From positions 682,001 to 746,000 of the forward strand of contig CP084611.1 in NCBI GenBank assembly GCA_025917655.1: a stretch of DNA of 64,000 bases. The letters run 5' to 3'. Under the pieces are notes generated by a model that was not told the origin of the DNA, made no database searches, and saw only the letters and a list, made by a program, of their open reading frames with translations. How positions within the stretch are numbered: the stretch's first letter is position 1; every line of letters begins with the position of its first letter. The position numbers were made by a program, and so were the translations under genes. The DNA is from Chlorella sorokiniana (Eukaryota; Chlorophyta; Trebouxiophyceae; Chlorellales; Chlorellaceae). Shown one piece after another: positions 46,150 through 58,175 of this stretch.

Positions 46150-47167
46150 CGGGCTGCCGTGTTGGACGCACTGCAATGTGCTTTCTTGCTTCCTCTCCCA
46201 TGCTTTACTTTGCCACACCTTGACCGATTCTTGCTTTCTTCACGCGTTTGACCAAGAAGGCAGCAACGGGACTATCAAACAGGGCAAGGAACGTGCTGAT
46301 ACGGCAATGCCACCAGGCGTTCTGCCACCGCCGCAGCCAGCCTGCACCCGGCAACGCTTGCGGCGGTTGACCTCAGCCGGTGTGGGCGCCACCAGCAGCC
46401 TGCAGGTTGTGTGGGCTGCGGCGGGGGGCCAGCCTGCAGCAGCTACGGGCGAGCGGTGCGTTGCGCGAGCGCTGCGCTTAGCTGATGGCTTTGCTGACGC
46501 GCACATTGAACCGAAGAAGCCGCTAGGAAGCTGCCGGGCAGCCGCAGGGTATATATTTGCATGCATGCGTGCAGCAGCAGTTCTCCCAGGGCTTATAGAA
46601 GTGCAACAGGCTGCTCGATTGCCAGACTCCAGCACTGCGCTGGCGGTGGCATGCTGATTGTGACGGAAAGCTGAGGTGTGCTCACAATGCAGCAAATCTG
46701 CTATTTTCATCAATAGAGGGCAATTGGCAGGAGAAAATGCCGCTGGAGCGCCCACTCACCCCTCGCCCCCGTCCCCACAGGGACATGTCGCAACAGGCGC
46801 AGGCGCAGGCGCCAGACGACAATGTGCTGCTGCCATCCGCTGCCGCCAGCCCAAACTCCACGCCCGCACTGGAGACGTGGAAAGTGGTTCCAGAGGGCCC
46901 TATTGATAGCTGGCTGGTGCTGCATACTGCATTGCTCATCCGCTTTTGATGCCACCCCTGATTGATAACCGGCTGCGAAGCGCTGGTAATGAAGGATGGT
47001 AGCAAGCAACAGTACTTACATGCAGGATGCGGACACATGGGTATGGCAAGCAGAAAACTAGGTACGGCAAAGGGTCATGTGGCCCAGGACTGGCTGTTCA
47101 AAATTGTGTGCAAGGGCAAAGAATGCCGTACAGCATGACAGGATGGGCGTGTCGTGCTGTGCAGTAT
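46150..47167. other. Unassigned about 1 kb downstream of VPS60
   Basis: No recognisable gene. A short plus-strand segment after an acceptor-like cccacag at 46775-46781 reads MSQQAQAQAPDDNVLLPSAA and stays open to a TGA at 46947. It has no visible partner exon, and its direction would oppose the next gene. The rest looks non-coding. Confidence 0.35.
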
Positions 47168-47841
47168 TCACACGCAGACACACCTCTTCTTGGGGCACGG
47201 TTTGCCCTTGTTGCACACCTTCTTGCACTTCTTCATGCAAGACGGTGGGCCACCGCCGCCACCGCCGCCACCCATGGTGGCGGAGATCCAGCCACCGCCA
47301 CCATCACCGTCCTTGCACTGCTCATCCTTCCAGCAAGGAGGCCCCCCCAGTTGCCTGCAAGGATTGGACGACAGGAACCAGCATTAGTGTGGGTAAAGGG
47401 GTTGTTAATCAGTCGGCAGGTTGCCTGGCTTGGGTGTGATTGGGGATGTGATTAGGGGGATGGGCATAGCAGGGGCCCACCTGACCATTAACGCAAGAAC
47501 TACAAAACGAGCAACCATGGCAAGCAGATATTGCCAGGGGCGGCGCACCCTGCTCGACGCCGCCAGGGCATGAGCCACCACCACCGCCGCCGCCGCCGGT
47601 CGTGCCGAGGGTGGAGGCCTGGGCCAGGTGGCGGCTGGACACGTCGGCCTCGGCCAGGGAGGGCGTTGCCAGCAGCCTGTGGGTGTGCCAGGCTCATGGG
47701 GACCAGCTGGCTGGGGAACAACCCGCTGCCACCTTCCTGGCAGGGCGCAGCGGCGACAGTTTGAGAGGCGCGCCACACCAGGCCCCCTGAGACTCACCCG
47801 GCCACCAGGCACACCAGGGCCAACTTGGTTGCGAAGCGCAT
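47168..47841 (-). CDS. Small secreted Cys/Gly-rich protein
   Basis: Three exons: 47798-47841, 47481-47676, 47168-47354. The first join is in phase and yields a textbook signal peptide, MRFATKLALVCLVAGLLATP followed by SLA|EADV. The mature part has two Gly runs of eight and about 13 Cys, in pairs such as ACHGC, FCSSC and SCMKKC, with a basic Lys/Cys tail ending KKRCVCV. To join exon 3 in the Cys-rich frame, one base must be removed from a run of seven G at its start. About 140 residues. It resembles no family I can name; the layout (signal peptide, Gly linkers, Cys-rich basic end) suggests a wall-associated, metal-binding or antimicrobial-type peptide, which is speculation. Confidence 0.6.
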
Positions 47842-47924
47842 GGTTGCGGTCAGGTGACTGCGATACGTAGTGGAGCAATTACAGTGTTTCATCGTGCAGC
47901 CTGGGATAGCTTGAAAAGAGGCTT

Positions 47925-48830
47925 TCATCGAGGAACGGTGCATAGATCAAGAGGCATCAGTGCGCAAGTGGTGCAGTGAACCTTGGACAGCAATGGAGCT
48001 GCAAGCTTGACGGTGCGGGGCGGGCAGCACTGCAGGCTCTCTGGGCAGCTCACCTGTGTGTTGAAAGTAACCTTGCGCTTCTCAGCTGACGTGTGGGGGC
48101 TGAAATGGTAGAATAGGCAGGAGACGCGCTGCAGGCAGCTCTTATAGGCCTGCTGCACAGCACGCGCAGCGGGCATCTTGGAGGTGGCAACGTCTGGCGG
48201 CGCAGGTAGCTGGGTGCCCCAGCACTCAGCTCATCCATTGACTGCTCCCCAAGGTTTTAGGGCAATTTGGCAACCACAGCAGGCTAACAATTCTTTCTGT
48301 CAAACAGGGTGGCACCAGGTTCTTCTCGGGTCTTACTGGAGCGGCCCATCCCGCAGCATCCGTGGCCGCTTCCGGCAGCTGCCACCCAAACTCCACACTC
48401 CCAGAAACTTCTAGCTTGCATTTTGATCCATTCCCTGTTCATGGATGCACAGTATACTTCAGAATCAGTAACTGGATGCAAGCTGCGGCCACCAGTGCCG
48501 CACCGCGAGCGGCGGCAGCGCCCTCTTACGTGCGTCAGCTTCCCAGAGAGTGAGCCAGCCACGTCAACTTTCACTTCTTGCTGTACGGCAGGTGCTGGCA
48601 CCACTGCTTATGCAGCAGCTCACTTTGGGCAGGAAGTTGGGGAAGGCAATGAAGTACTTCAAGGTTGACTGTTGGGGGCCACAGCGATGCTGCTCGGGGC
48701 AGTGCTGAAGTGGCAGTGGCTGGGCAGCTCACTTCTGGGGCGCCTGCAAGCAGAATTGGGGCGGCTGCAAGCAGGGGGCTCCAGTTGCAAGCAGACTGCA
48801 CCTAGCGTACGCGGCACGAGGAAGACCAAG
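47925..48830 (-). CDS. Unresolved minus-strand gene candidate
   Basis: Several exon-like pieces with proper donors: STLKYFIAFPNFLPK before gtgagc near 48650, VQQEVKVDVAGSLSGKLTH before gtaaga near 48530, and AYKSCLQRVSCLFYHFSPHT continuing SAEKRKVTFNTQ before gtgagc near 48052. They are in the same direction and spaced as in other genes of the window, but I could not join them into one frame. The family is not recognised. Boundaries are rough, and part of the span could be untranslated or two small genes. Confidence 0.3.
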
Positions 48831-49149
48831 CAGCGGGGGCAGTTGTCAACCACATGGTGACCGTGCAGCGCAGCATGCACAGCAGCACAAGGGCTGCCCT
48901 GCATCTCCAGCTGTTCACCAGCTTGCTCCACCCACGGCAGCACCTGCTGCCTTTTGTGCCATGCACTGTTACAATGACACCTGCTGCTGATAGAATACAT
49001 CGACAGCGAGCAGCCAGCCCTGCAAAGCTCAATCTCTGGCTGTCGTTCGCGCACTGCCGCTCGCGGCCAGCTTCCCCACCAGCGAAGCGGCACGGCCGCT
49101 CGGCTCAGCGAGCGCTGCGTGGCTGAAGCGGCCGCGGCGCCTCCTCTGT

Positions 49150-49943
49150 TCACTCGTTGAAGCGGATGGCGCCGGTGGAGAGGACGAGGAAGAAGGTGGA
49201 GATCATGAGGGCGATGATGGTGGTGAAGCTCAGCACAATCACGATCTGAGTGGTGGTGACCTTGGACCACCAGGGGGCCGTGTCCTGCAGCAGGGCGGCG
49301 GGGGAGCAAGCAGGGAGGGCTGTGGGCGCGCAAAGCGGCAGGAAAGGAAGGGGAGCTGCGTCGCTCCCGCGAGTGCAGCCCTGCCACACGGCGGAGAAGA
49401 TCTTTGCATGGCAGCGCCCACACGGGGTGCAGGCTGGCCAAGGGATCGAGGCCTGCAGTGTGCCATGGCCTAGCATAACCGCACCTTCTGCGGGGTCGGC
49501 ATGTTGGGCGACAGCCCTGCGGGCTCCACAAAGGGGCGCTTGCTGGCGCCGCCTGCGCTGCCAAAGGGGCTGCTGGCGCCGCCGCTGGAGGGACCAAAGG
49601 GGCTCACGGGGGTCTTGTCCGCCGCGGAGGAGGTGGCTTGGAAGGGGCTGCGCGGCGTGGCTGGCTCCTGCGTGTCGCTGGCTGCGTCGCTGGCTGCTGA
49701 TGAGCTGGGGGCTGGGTCCTCGGCGAAGGTGGCCTCCAGGTCATCAAGGTCAAGCTCCTTGCGATCCCGGTCCACCAGGCGCCGCACCTGTGCTGCCCCT
49801 TCATTCCACTGTGGCTCTGCACGAGCGGGCTGCCCACGCCGCCGTGCTGGTGCGGAGCGGGCGGCAGCGGCACGGCTGCCCAACTGCTGCGGCGGCGCCT
49901 TAAGCGTCGCTGGAGTCAATCGCTGCACCTCTAAGAGCTTCAT
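49150..49943 (-). CDS. Single-helix membrane protein with possible plastid transit peptide
   Basis: Two exons, 49485-49943 and 49150-49284, with a clean in-frame GT-AG join (TPTPQK to DTAPWWSK). The first 45 residues (MKLLEVQRLTPATLKAPPQQ, then Ala/Arg/Ser-rich) resemble a transit peptide. A charged block, VDRDRKELDLDDLEATFAED, is followed by Pro/Ser-rich linkers with repeated SPFG. The C-terminus is one long hydrophobic helix (IVIVLSFTTIIALMISTFFL) ending VLSTGAIRFNE. About 198 residues. The well-formed C-terminal helix suggests a thylakoid or envelope anchor conserved in the green lineage, but I cannot name the family. The minus-strand frame is open to about 50000, so an earlier Met is possible. 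Confidence 0.65.
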
Positions 49944-50313
49944 GGCTGCCTTAAACCGCAATTTGCGCTCGGTGATGGGTATGCTACCACTGAAGGGCAC
50001 ACCCGTGCGTTGCAGAAGATTCAGCAGGAACTATATGATTTGTACCGGTAATCTAACAGTCACTGGTGTTGAAAACGGTCGAAATGCGTGTGGCTAAGCT
50101 TGGCCATCTCGCAGGTGGAAGGCCGCCCATGCAAGGGCAACCTGCCACGATTTCTCAATCGGCGAGCGTCTCTTTGCCCTCAAGTTATAATATATAGCAG
50201 TTGGACATCGCGCTGGACCGCCAGGACTTTATTGACCAGGCTGCCATAACCCTTGGGCCGCGCATACGTTTCGTCGAAGTTCCATTCAGCGCCTATAAGG
50301 GCCAATATCGCCG

Positions 50314-53243
50314 ATGCGGTCGGTGACAGCCGCCATCTCTCTGCCCCAGCGACCATGTGAGCAGCACAGCTGCCGCCCGCCTGGCCGGCAAGGCGGCCAC
50401 GGGCGGCAGCGACAAGCCGGGGGAAGAGCAAGCAGCAGCAGCAGCACTTTGCTACCGCAAGGAACATCAGCCCTGCATCTTGATGTGTGCCCACGCCTTA
50501 AAAGATCTCATCACAGTGCATGCCAGGCACGAGCGGCAGCCAGGGAACATGACGGCGCTGCCAGCGACGCGCCGCAGGAGAGCAGCAGCTTTGCTCGCGT
50601 GGTGTTGCCCACCGCCCTGGCGCTGCTGCTGTGCAACATGGACCGCATCTGCCTCAGGTGAGTGCTACTGAACGCCCTGCCACGCTTGTTGAACATTGAC
50701 CTTGTGAAGCATGTGCCTCATCAGCTTCAGCATCTCCGCGTGCCTGCAGCGTGGCCATGCTGCCCATAGCCAAGGAGCTGGGCTGGGCGCCGGGAACGCA
50801 GGGCATTATTCAGGTGTGCGTGTGTGTGTGTATGTGTGTGTTCTCACGCCCCATGGTCTGCTGGTGCTTGCAGCTCATCCCATGCTGCAAGCCATCTCAC
50901 GCGCCACCCCTCCTCCCCCTGCGCCAACATCACGTGCAGTCAGCCTTCCTGTGGGGCTACCTGGCCACGCAGCTGCTGGGGGGACCCTAGCAGACAAGTA
51001 CGGAGGTGAGGCCGACTTAGGCTCGATGAGGCAGGCGCAGCTGCAGCCGTGGTCGAGGTGCAGCCTTGCAGCGGAGGAGCTACTGCAGGGCTTCTGTTTA
51101 CACTTGCATCGCCCCTCTGCGCGCTGCAGGCAAGCTGGTCATGGGCGTGGGCATCGTCTGGTTCTCCTTGGCCTCAGCGCTGCTCCCGGCTGCCGCCATC
51201 ACGCCGTGGACAGCCGCTGCCGGCCTCACGCTGCCGGCCGTGCTGGCGGCTCGCTTCCTCGTGGGATTTGGGGAGGGTGAGCTGCCGCGATCCCAACCCC
51301 GACTTTCAGCAATGCTCAAAAACCTGGAAAGCTGCAGCATGAGCTCCGGCTGGCCCTCTGACTCTTGGGTGACTGACCGGGCGGGGTTGTTGCTGGACAG
51401 GCGTGGCGCTGCCGGCGATGAACAACCTTGTGGCCCGCAACATTGACCCAGCAAAGAAGGCGACTGCACTGGGTTCGGTGTTTACTGGCTTCCACACAGG
51501 TGGGGTGAAGCGGAGAAAGGGCTGCAATGGCCTTCTGAGCAGAGAGCCAAAGCCTGTTGCTGCATGCGGTTCTTTGCTGGGAAGAGCAATTTCTGCAGAT
51601 GGCGGTTTGTGACCTGCAACACCTGTGTGCCCATTGGCCTTGCAGGCAACCTTGTGGGCCTCTTGTTGGCGCCCATCATCCTGCAACACTTTGGCTGGCG
51701 CGCACTCTTCTACCTGTTTGGCCTGGCCGGCGCCCCGCTGCTGCTGCTCTGGGCGGCGGTGGTGCCCAGCCAGAAGCGCTTCCTCTCCAGCAGCAGCGGC
51801 GGCGGTGGAAGCAGCGGCAGCGGCGGCGGCGGCGGCATTGGGTTGGGCCGTTTGCTGAGCAATTCAGCAGTGTGGGCCATCATCATCGTAAACTTTGGTG
51901 CGTGAGGGATGACGGTTCCCTGTTTGTGCGCTGCCAGCAGCTTGCCTACTGCACGCGCGAGGCGAGGCCCGCGCTCATCAGTACTCCCAGTCGGCTGGCG
52001 CCCTGCTTGCCTTGCAGGATGTGCCGCTTTATGCATGCTGCTTGACTCGCCATCTCGCCCCCACTCGCAGTCAACCACTGGGGCTACTTCATCTACCTCA
52101 ACTGGATGCCCACCTACTTTTACAGAGTCCTGGGTAAGGCTGCGTGGTGGGTGGGGGCTGCTTTTTGTGGGCTTGGCCTGTAGATGTGTTCGGGCGAGAC
52201 AGCACGAGCGGGGCGGGGAACAATCCTCTGCAGGGCCGCATGGGGGCAAGTGATGCGCGGGGGCGCCACCTGCTGCCGCCGCCGCCTCGTGCGCCCGCCT
52301 GCAGGCATGGACCTGAGGGCCAGCAGCCTGATGAGCTTTGTGCCGTGGGTGGCGATGGCGGTGGGCAGCAGCGCGGCGGGGCTGCTGGCGGATGGGCTGG
52401 TGAGGGGCTGGGGGGCTTTGCGGGGCACGTTACTATCGGTCACCAGCTGCCTTTGCAGTGACGAGCTGCTGAGCTGCACATCTGCCAGGGGTTGGTATTC
52501 CGCCATTGCAAGCAGCGGTGCTGAGCCACGCCGCTGCGCACGCTGTGCAGGTCAAGCGCGGCGTGCCGGTGCTGCGCGTGCGCAAGGGCATCCAGACCGC
52601 AGCCTTCCTGGGGCCTGTGCTGGCGCTGGGCGTGCTGTCCAGCCCCGCCGTGGCGCCGCCGCTGGCCCTGCTGTGCATGACGGCCGCGCTGGGCATCACC
52701 TCCCTCGGTGCGCACGCTGCTGCAGCGCTGCAGCATGTCGTCGGTCGCAGCGCCCTCTTCGTGGTTGTTATGCCGCTGCAAGGCCGGCCTGAGCGGCCCA
52801 GCATCAGCATGCTCTGCTCGTCTGACGCCTTCACGGCGCCCTCTCGCCGCCATGTCGCTGGTGCAGGCCAGGCAGGCTTTGTGGCCAACATGAGCGACAT
52901 CGCGCCCCGCCACGCCGGCATCCTCTTCGGCCTGTGCAACACGTTCGGCAGCCTGGCGGGCATCCTGGGTGTGTCGGGTGGGTGCTGCAGAGCCTGCCTG
53001 CCTGGGCTCGCCAGGCTGCCTCTTGGAAGCGTGTAGCCGGCACACCTCCTGCAATGTGCTCCCCCTTTCTTACCCCCTTGATATCTCAATCATCCCCCAC
53101 CGCCGCCCCCTTTTGCAGTTTGCGGCTTTGTGCTGGAGCGCACCGGCAGCTTTTCGCTCATCTTCCAGGCAACCGCCGCCCTGTACCTGCTGGGCACCGC
53201 TGTGTGGGCGGTCGGCTGCCGCACCGACCCCCAGTTTGAGTGA
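50314..53243 (+). CDS. Major-facilitator anion/phosphate transporter, SLC17/PHT4 type
   Basis: Twelve-helix MFS protein of the group that includes plastid phosphate and ascorbate carriers. LPTALALLLCNMDRICLS starts helix 1 after a roughly 100-residue Ser/Ala/Arg-rich N-terminus that may be a transit peptide. Then SVAMLPIAKELGWAPGTQGI, SAFLWGYLATQLLGG, ARFLVGFGEGVALPAMNNLV, a central loop with a Ser/Gly-only linker (about residues 51793-51838 in bases), NHWGYFIYLNWMPTYFYRVL, and DIAPRHAGILFGLCNTFGSL, typical of the SLC17 C-half. Exons about 50314-50657, 50750-50813, 50940-51006, 51129-51278, 51402-51499, 51645-51898, 52070-52133, 52304-52398, 52549-52707, 52865-52969, 53119-53243. One G is missing near 50985 (QLLGG to TLADKYGG), giving a false stop. 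Confidence 0.88.
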
Positions 53244-53790
53244 CTGTGAACTTGACCTCTCCCACCTTGGGTGAATTCAAATGTTTAAAGGAAAGCCATG
53301 CCATGAGTTTACACAATTGAACATGAAAGGGAGCCGGTGCTTCCTGAACCAGGCAGGACTGCAGGTGGCAACTGCTGGTTGCTGTTGAGACGGAAAGAAT
53401 GTCATTGACCGGGATTGCATCATGCATGCGTGATTGCAGTGAGTGTCAATTGCATCAAGGAGTCCTACTGAGGCTCGTCAATCGGGCAAACTGCGCCACC
53501 TCCTTCTGCTGGCACATGCCAGATTACGAAAGACTCAGACTTAACCTTGCTTGTTTGATGCAGCTTTCATTTCTCAATCCCCTTTCGTGACCCGCAAGTG
53601 CGGGCGGCTACGTTGCAGAAGTGCACTCTGGCCTCCGCCTCTGCCCTCGTGAGCCGCCGCAAGCTGCAGCAGCTTCAGGACCGGAGCCAAGTGATCGCAC
53701 CAAGAAGCGCGCACTGCAGAGGCGCCGCTTTGAAGTGGCCTCTGCCGCCGCTGCCGCCAAGAGCCCAGCCGCGCCAACGCTGCCGCCGCG
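53244..53790. other. Intergenic and possible leader exon
   Basis: About 550 bases before the SLC10A7-type gene. From about 53600 all three plus frames contain basic, Ser/Ala-rich sequence of transit-peptide character (for example KKRALQRRRFEVASAAAAAK), which a single-base correction just before 53791 would fuse to the downstream start. The first 300 bases look non-coding. Confidence 0.4.
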
Positions 53791-55966
53791 ATGGTGGACT
53801 GGCAGCGAGTCCGGGCGAAATGCCTGCAGATCTTCATCGACCAGTTCCTCCTCATATCCTACATTGTTGCGGCCATCATTGCGCTCGCGGCACCTGCCCC
53901 CGGCAAGGCTGTGGCCAGTGTGCAGGTGCGGAGCGCTCGGGCTGGAGCTGAGCCTGGGTGCTGTTGGGCCCGCGGTGCAGCAGCGGCGCTCCCGCTCCTG
54001 TGCCAACCGCTCCCGCGCCCCGCCTCCCCCTGCAGTTCTATGTCAGCGGCAACGCGTACCAGATAATCAAGATCTTGAACATCATGATTGTGTTTTTGAT
54101 CAGCGGCGCGATGCTGAAGACGGACGACATCAAGAAGGCGTGGCGCCACAAGCTGGGCGTCGCGTTTGGCTTCCTCTCCACCCTGGCCATCACCCCCTGC
54201 CTGGGCTTCGCCTTCCGCGAGATCTCCCTCACCCCAGACGCCTTCACGGCTGGCCTGACGCTGACCACGGCGGTGCCGCAAACGCTGGGCATCGGCATCA
54301 GCCTCGTGCGCTCCTGCGGCGGCAACGAGGGCCTGGCGCTGATGCTAACGGCGGGCACCAACATCGTGAGCCGCGCCGCCGCTGACGCCTGAAGTCAAGT
54401 GGCCGGTGCCATGGCAGACACGGTGTCCGCCCGCTGCCGCTGCTCCTGAAGCCACCATCAAGCGGGCGGGCCTGCTCACACCCCCGCCCCCGCCCCAGCG
54501 CCCCAACCCTCGGATGTCCCTGCCACCCCGCTCGCCTCCGCAGATTGGCATCTTCACCATGCCGCTGTGGCTCAAGGCCCTCTACTCTGGCACCAGCTTT
54601 GACCTGTCCATTGACATGGTGGCCCTGCTGGTCAACCTGCTCATCACCGTGCTGGTGCCCTCGCTGCTGGGCAAGGCCCTGAGGGAGCTGGTCCCCGCGG
54701 TGCGCGCGTTTGTGACCAAGCACAAGACGCCGCTGTCCCTCTTCTCCACCGCCAACCTCGCCTTCATCGTCTGGCAGGTCCTCTCCTCCGCCCAGTCCGT
54801 ACGTGAGTGCCCCGCCTGCACACGCCGCCGCCGCTGTCCGCGCACTGCGTCGGGCCGAAAGGCTGGCTGGCGTGCATCTGGCGTTCAGCCCGCGCCTCGG
54901 AACCCACACATCGGTTTGTTGCACGCCACTGCCGCAGTGATGGACCAGCCCTTTGTCAGCATTGTGTACGTGCTGCTGCTGTCGGCGGCGCAGCACATCA
55001 TCTACCTGGCCTTCAACTTTGCTGTGACCACGTGAGTTGGCGGAGGGGAGGGCTGCCGTGGCGGCACGCCGGGGGGCAGCCGCAGTTCATATAGCTGCAC
55101 AAGCAACACGATGGCCTGGCCACCCAACATGCTCTGTCCCTCCCCCTGCCCCCACAGCCTGCTGCTGCGCCTGCCCGCCCCCGAGAACGTGGCCACCGGG
55201 CTGATGGCGGCGCAGAAGTCGGGCCCGTGTCGGTGGCCGTCATCGGCTACATCACCAGCGACGTGTCCCTGCAGGGGCTGCTGGCCATCCCGGCGGTGCT
55301 GGGCCAGCTGGTGCAGGTGTGTGTGTTTGTGGGGGGGGGATGAAGGACAGGGGCTGGGAGGGGGAAATGAGGGTTGGGGAAGGGGGCCTCAGCACCGCTA
55401 GAGCATGCCGAGGTTGCCAATGGAGTGTAGGCTTCTTGGTGGGCAGGCAGGCAATGCGGCAATACTGATGGTACCGCAAGTTTGTGCCAAGGAAAACCCT
55501 CCGATTCGAAATGGAGCCTGACGCATGCTTGCTCGCCGTCCACGGCCGCCACGCGTCGCAGGTGTTCATCGGCAGCGCCCTGGTGCCCTTCTTCTCACGC
55601 CTCACCAAGGCCTACCAGCGCTCGCAGCAGGTGGCGGCGGAGGAGGCCAAGGACGCGGCTGCCGTCGAGGCCCTGGAGGGCGGCGACGCAGGCAAGGCTG
55701 CAAAAGTGGAGGGCAAGGGCGAGTTCGGCGAGGTGGATGCTGCAAAAGAGACCGTGGACGCGACAGACAAGCCCAGCGGGACCCCTTCCAGCGATTCGTC
55801 TCGCTCGCTGTCGGCAGACGCAGCGAAGGCGACGGAAGAGGCTGTCGCAGCACACGGCGCAGCAGGGGGTCAAAAGCGTGAAGAAGTGCGCAGACTGCAT
55901 GACCACCCCGCGGCGGCACCCCTGAAACCCCTGAACACCAATTCTTTGCCCATGCCATTTGTTTGA
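53791..55966 (+). CDS. SLC10A7-type bile acid:sodium symporter family transporter
   Basis: Membrane transporter of the SBF-like (SLC10A7/RCH1) family, close to plant plastid BASS4-type proteins. Helices in order: FLLISYIVAAIIALAAPAPG, IIKILNIMIVFLISGAMLKT, the cross-over signature TTAVPQTLGIGISLVRSCGG followed by NEGLALMLTAGTNI, LVNLLITVLVPSLLGKALRE, IVYVLLLSAAQHIIYLAFNF, and the last pair LLAIPAVLGQLVQVFIGSAL. Exons 53791-53925, 54036-54365, 54544-54802, 54938-55031, 55158-55316, 55562-55966. One base is missing in GGGCCC near 55228 (AAQKSGP to VSVAVIGYITSD). The C-terminal 100 residues are acidic, Ala/Glu-rich and unusual for the family. The start at 53791 gives a short N-terminus; a transit peptide may be encoded just upstream in another frame. 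Confidence 0.85.
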
Positions 55967-56141
55967 GTTCTTCTTTCTTTTTTCGTCCTACTTCTTTTTC
56001 ACTCGCATGTGCCCCAGTACTCCATTTTATTGCCACACTGCCCTAGGTGCATACCCTTGTTACCCTTCAGACAGCTTACAAGACCGCACAGGTCAACTTG
56101 CAACTTCCACCAGACACCGTCATTGTGCGCAGCCTGGCCGC

Positions 56142-57569
56142 TCAATCACTGTCCTGCTGCCGCCGCCCCTCCTTCCTTTGCTTGGTGCCCTCCCTCGGCC
56201 GCTTGCTTCGCTTTTGTTGCCGCGGCGCCTCCTCTTCGTCGCTGCCGTCTAGTGCCTCCTGGGCTGCCGCATACTCGGCTCCCTTCTTCTGCTTCCTGCC
56301 CTGCTCCATCGGCGGCAGCATGCTGGCATCCGTGGGGCACAGCGCCAGACCTGCGTATGTGCAAGATTAATCAACTTGCGGCTGACATACCTTCAGCGTC
56401 CACTGTCGCAGGATGTGGGGTGACAGCGCAGGGAACGCATGCGCCTGAGCTAGGGGCAGCAGCAGCCGGGGCTGGCTCGCACCCGTGGGCAGCGTCTTGC
56501 AGTACACTTTGGCCAGCAGCTGCCTGCTGTGCGTGCTGTGCAGGCGCAGGAAGCGGTCCAGCCCGACCGACGCCAGCACCGGCTCGCTGGGGTGCACCGC
56601 CAAAGCCCGCAGCGCCCCTGGGGGAGGGCAGGCAGGCAGACGGGATGGGGCCGGAGGTGGCAGCGGAGGGACACAGCAGCTGGCTGCATGACCTGAGGGA
56701 GTCGCTGACAGTGGTGCACTGACGACCGCAAACAAACCACGCACAGGCGCAGCGAAAGCAGCTGCAAAGGCTTCCCACATGCCCCAGCGGCCGGAGGCTG
56801 GCTGCCGCACCCGAGAGGCCCTTGACCGCTCCGCAGAACTTGCCGGCCGCCAGGTCCAGCACCTCCAGCTGGCCCAGCCCGTTGCCCACCCAGCAGCGGC
56901 GGCCGCAGGGCTCGGGGCCAGGCACGTCACCCGCGCCTCCCCCAGGCCAGCTCCAGCTGCGGCCGCTTGCCCGCCGCCGCGTCGTACAGCCGCACCTTGT
57001 GGTGGCCGGTGCCCACCAGCAGGCGCTCGCCGGGGCCGCCGCTGCCTGCCGGCGGCAGGAAGGTGACTGCAGTGTTCCACGGCTTGTCCACCAGGCCAAC
57101 TGCACCAGGGGTGGGTGGGGTGGGGTGGGGGGCAAATGTCGGGCATACCCAAACAGGCAGGTCTTCAACCAGCACAATGTTGAATGAGCAGCCGCAAACC
57201 GTGCTGTTACCAAGCTGGTATTCGCAGGGTCGTGGCATGCAGCAGTGCTGCCCAGCCCCACGCACCCTTGTTGGGCCTGCCGCCCTTGAACGCAAACACG
57301 AGCTCGCCGCTGCCGACGTCAAACAGCCGCAGCTCGGCGCCCTTGCAGCCCACCGCCAGCCGGTTGCTGGAAGGGTCGTAGGCCGTGCAGCAGACCTCGG
57401 CGGGCACCTGCCAGCTGCGCGTCTGCTCCCAGCTGCCTCGCCCGCTGGCGCCGTCCATGGCCGCCGGCTCATGCAGCCGTGCGTTGCCGCCCTGCGTCAC
57501 AGAAAGCACCGCTGGCAGGCCATCGCTGCCGCTCCAGAGCAGGTGCAGGCCGCGCACGCGGCCCGCATC

Positions 57570-57602
<33 letters not shown>

Positions 57603-58175
57603 CGCGCTGCCGCTGCTGTTGCCCGCCGCGGGTATGTCGCCGAGCGCTTCGCCGGTCAGCGGCGAGCGCAGCTCGATGGCCCCGCTGCGCCGCGCCACCG
57701 CCAGCACCGCCGTTGCTGTGTCGACGATGCCGTTGCTGCTGCCAAGCGCGATGCAGTCGATCCATTGCGACTTGTCGGGCTCGCCCCTGCGGGAAAGGAG
57801 TTGTGGAAAAGAGGAAAGATGATGCAGATGTGCAGCCTGCTCCGCACAGACGGCCAAGCATGAATGTGTCCATTTGATAAGCAGCGCAGCTAGTGAGGAT
57901 CTGCCGTTAGCTGATGGCAAACTGAGTGCCGTCTGCTGATTGTTCTCACCAAGTGCTAGTGACACCCGCGGTGCCAAGGTGAGCGCCGTCGGTGGTCTGG
58001 ACGACTGCACAGGGTGGCAGAGTGCCGGCGACTTAGGCACCCTGCGTGGCACTAAATACATCAAAGCGACTGCTGGACCTTGTTCGAGTGAAAACACACC
58101 TTTCAGCTGCCCCAGCTCGTCACTGTACACCAAGCGAAGCGGCGGCGGACGCTCATCTGCCCCTGCATGCGCCAT
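56142..58175 (-). CDS. WDR74/NSA1 ribosome biogenesis WD-repeat protein
   Basis: Nucleolar WD40 protein of pre-60S particles; yeast Nsa1 and human WDR74 act with the Rix7/NVL ATPase. Starts MAHAGADERPPPLRLVYSDE at 58175. Blades include ALGSSNGIVDTATAVLAVAR, RSGAIELRSPLTGEALGDIP, AYDPSSNRLAVGCKGAELRL, VGTGHHKVRLYDAAAGKRPQ, WVGNGLGQLEVLDLAAGKF and LAVHPSEPVLASVGLDRFLR. A charged, Lys/Arg-rich nucleolar-type tail (EQGRKQKKGAEYAAAQEALD onwards) ends at 56142. Exons 58100-58175, 57266-57786, about 56812-57099, about 56484-56620, 56142-56350. Two bases appear missing near 56925-56940 in G and C runs. An eleven-residue poly-Gln from CAG repeats interrupts a loop. Divergent from NOP53, 186 bases apart. 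Confidence 0.87.
57570..57603 (-). repeat. CAG repeat encoding poly-Gln in WDR74
   Basis: CTG run on the plus strand with one TTG interruption, read on the minus strand as eleven Gln codons inside the WDR74-like propeller. The interruption and the position in a loop suggest it is tolerated. Confidence 0.9.
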
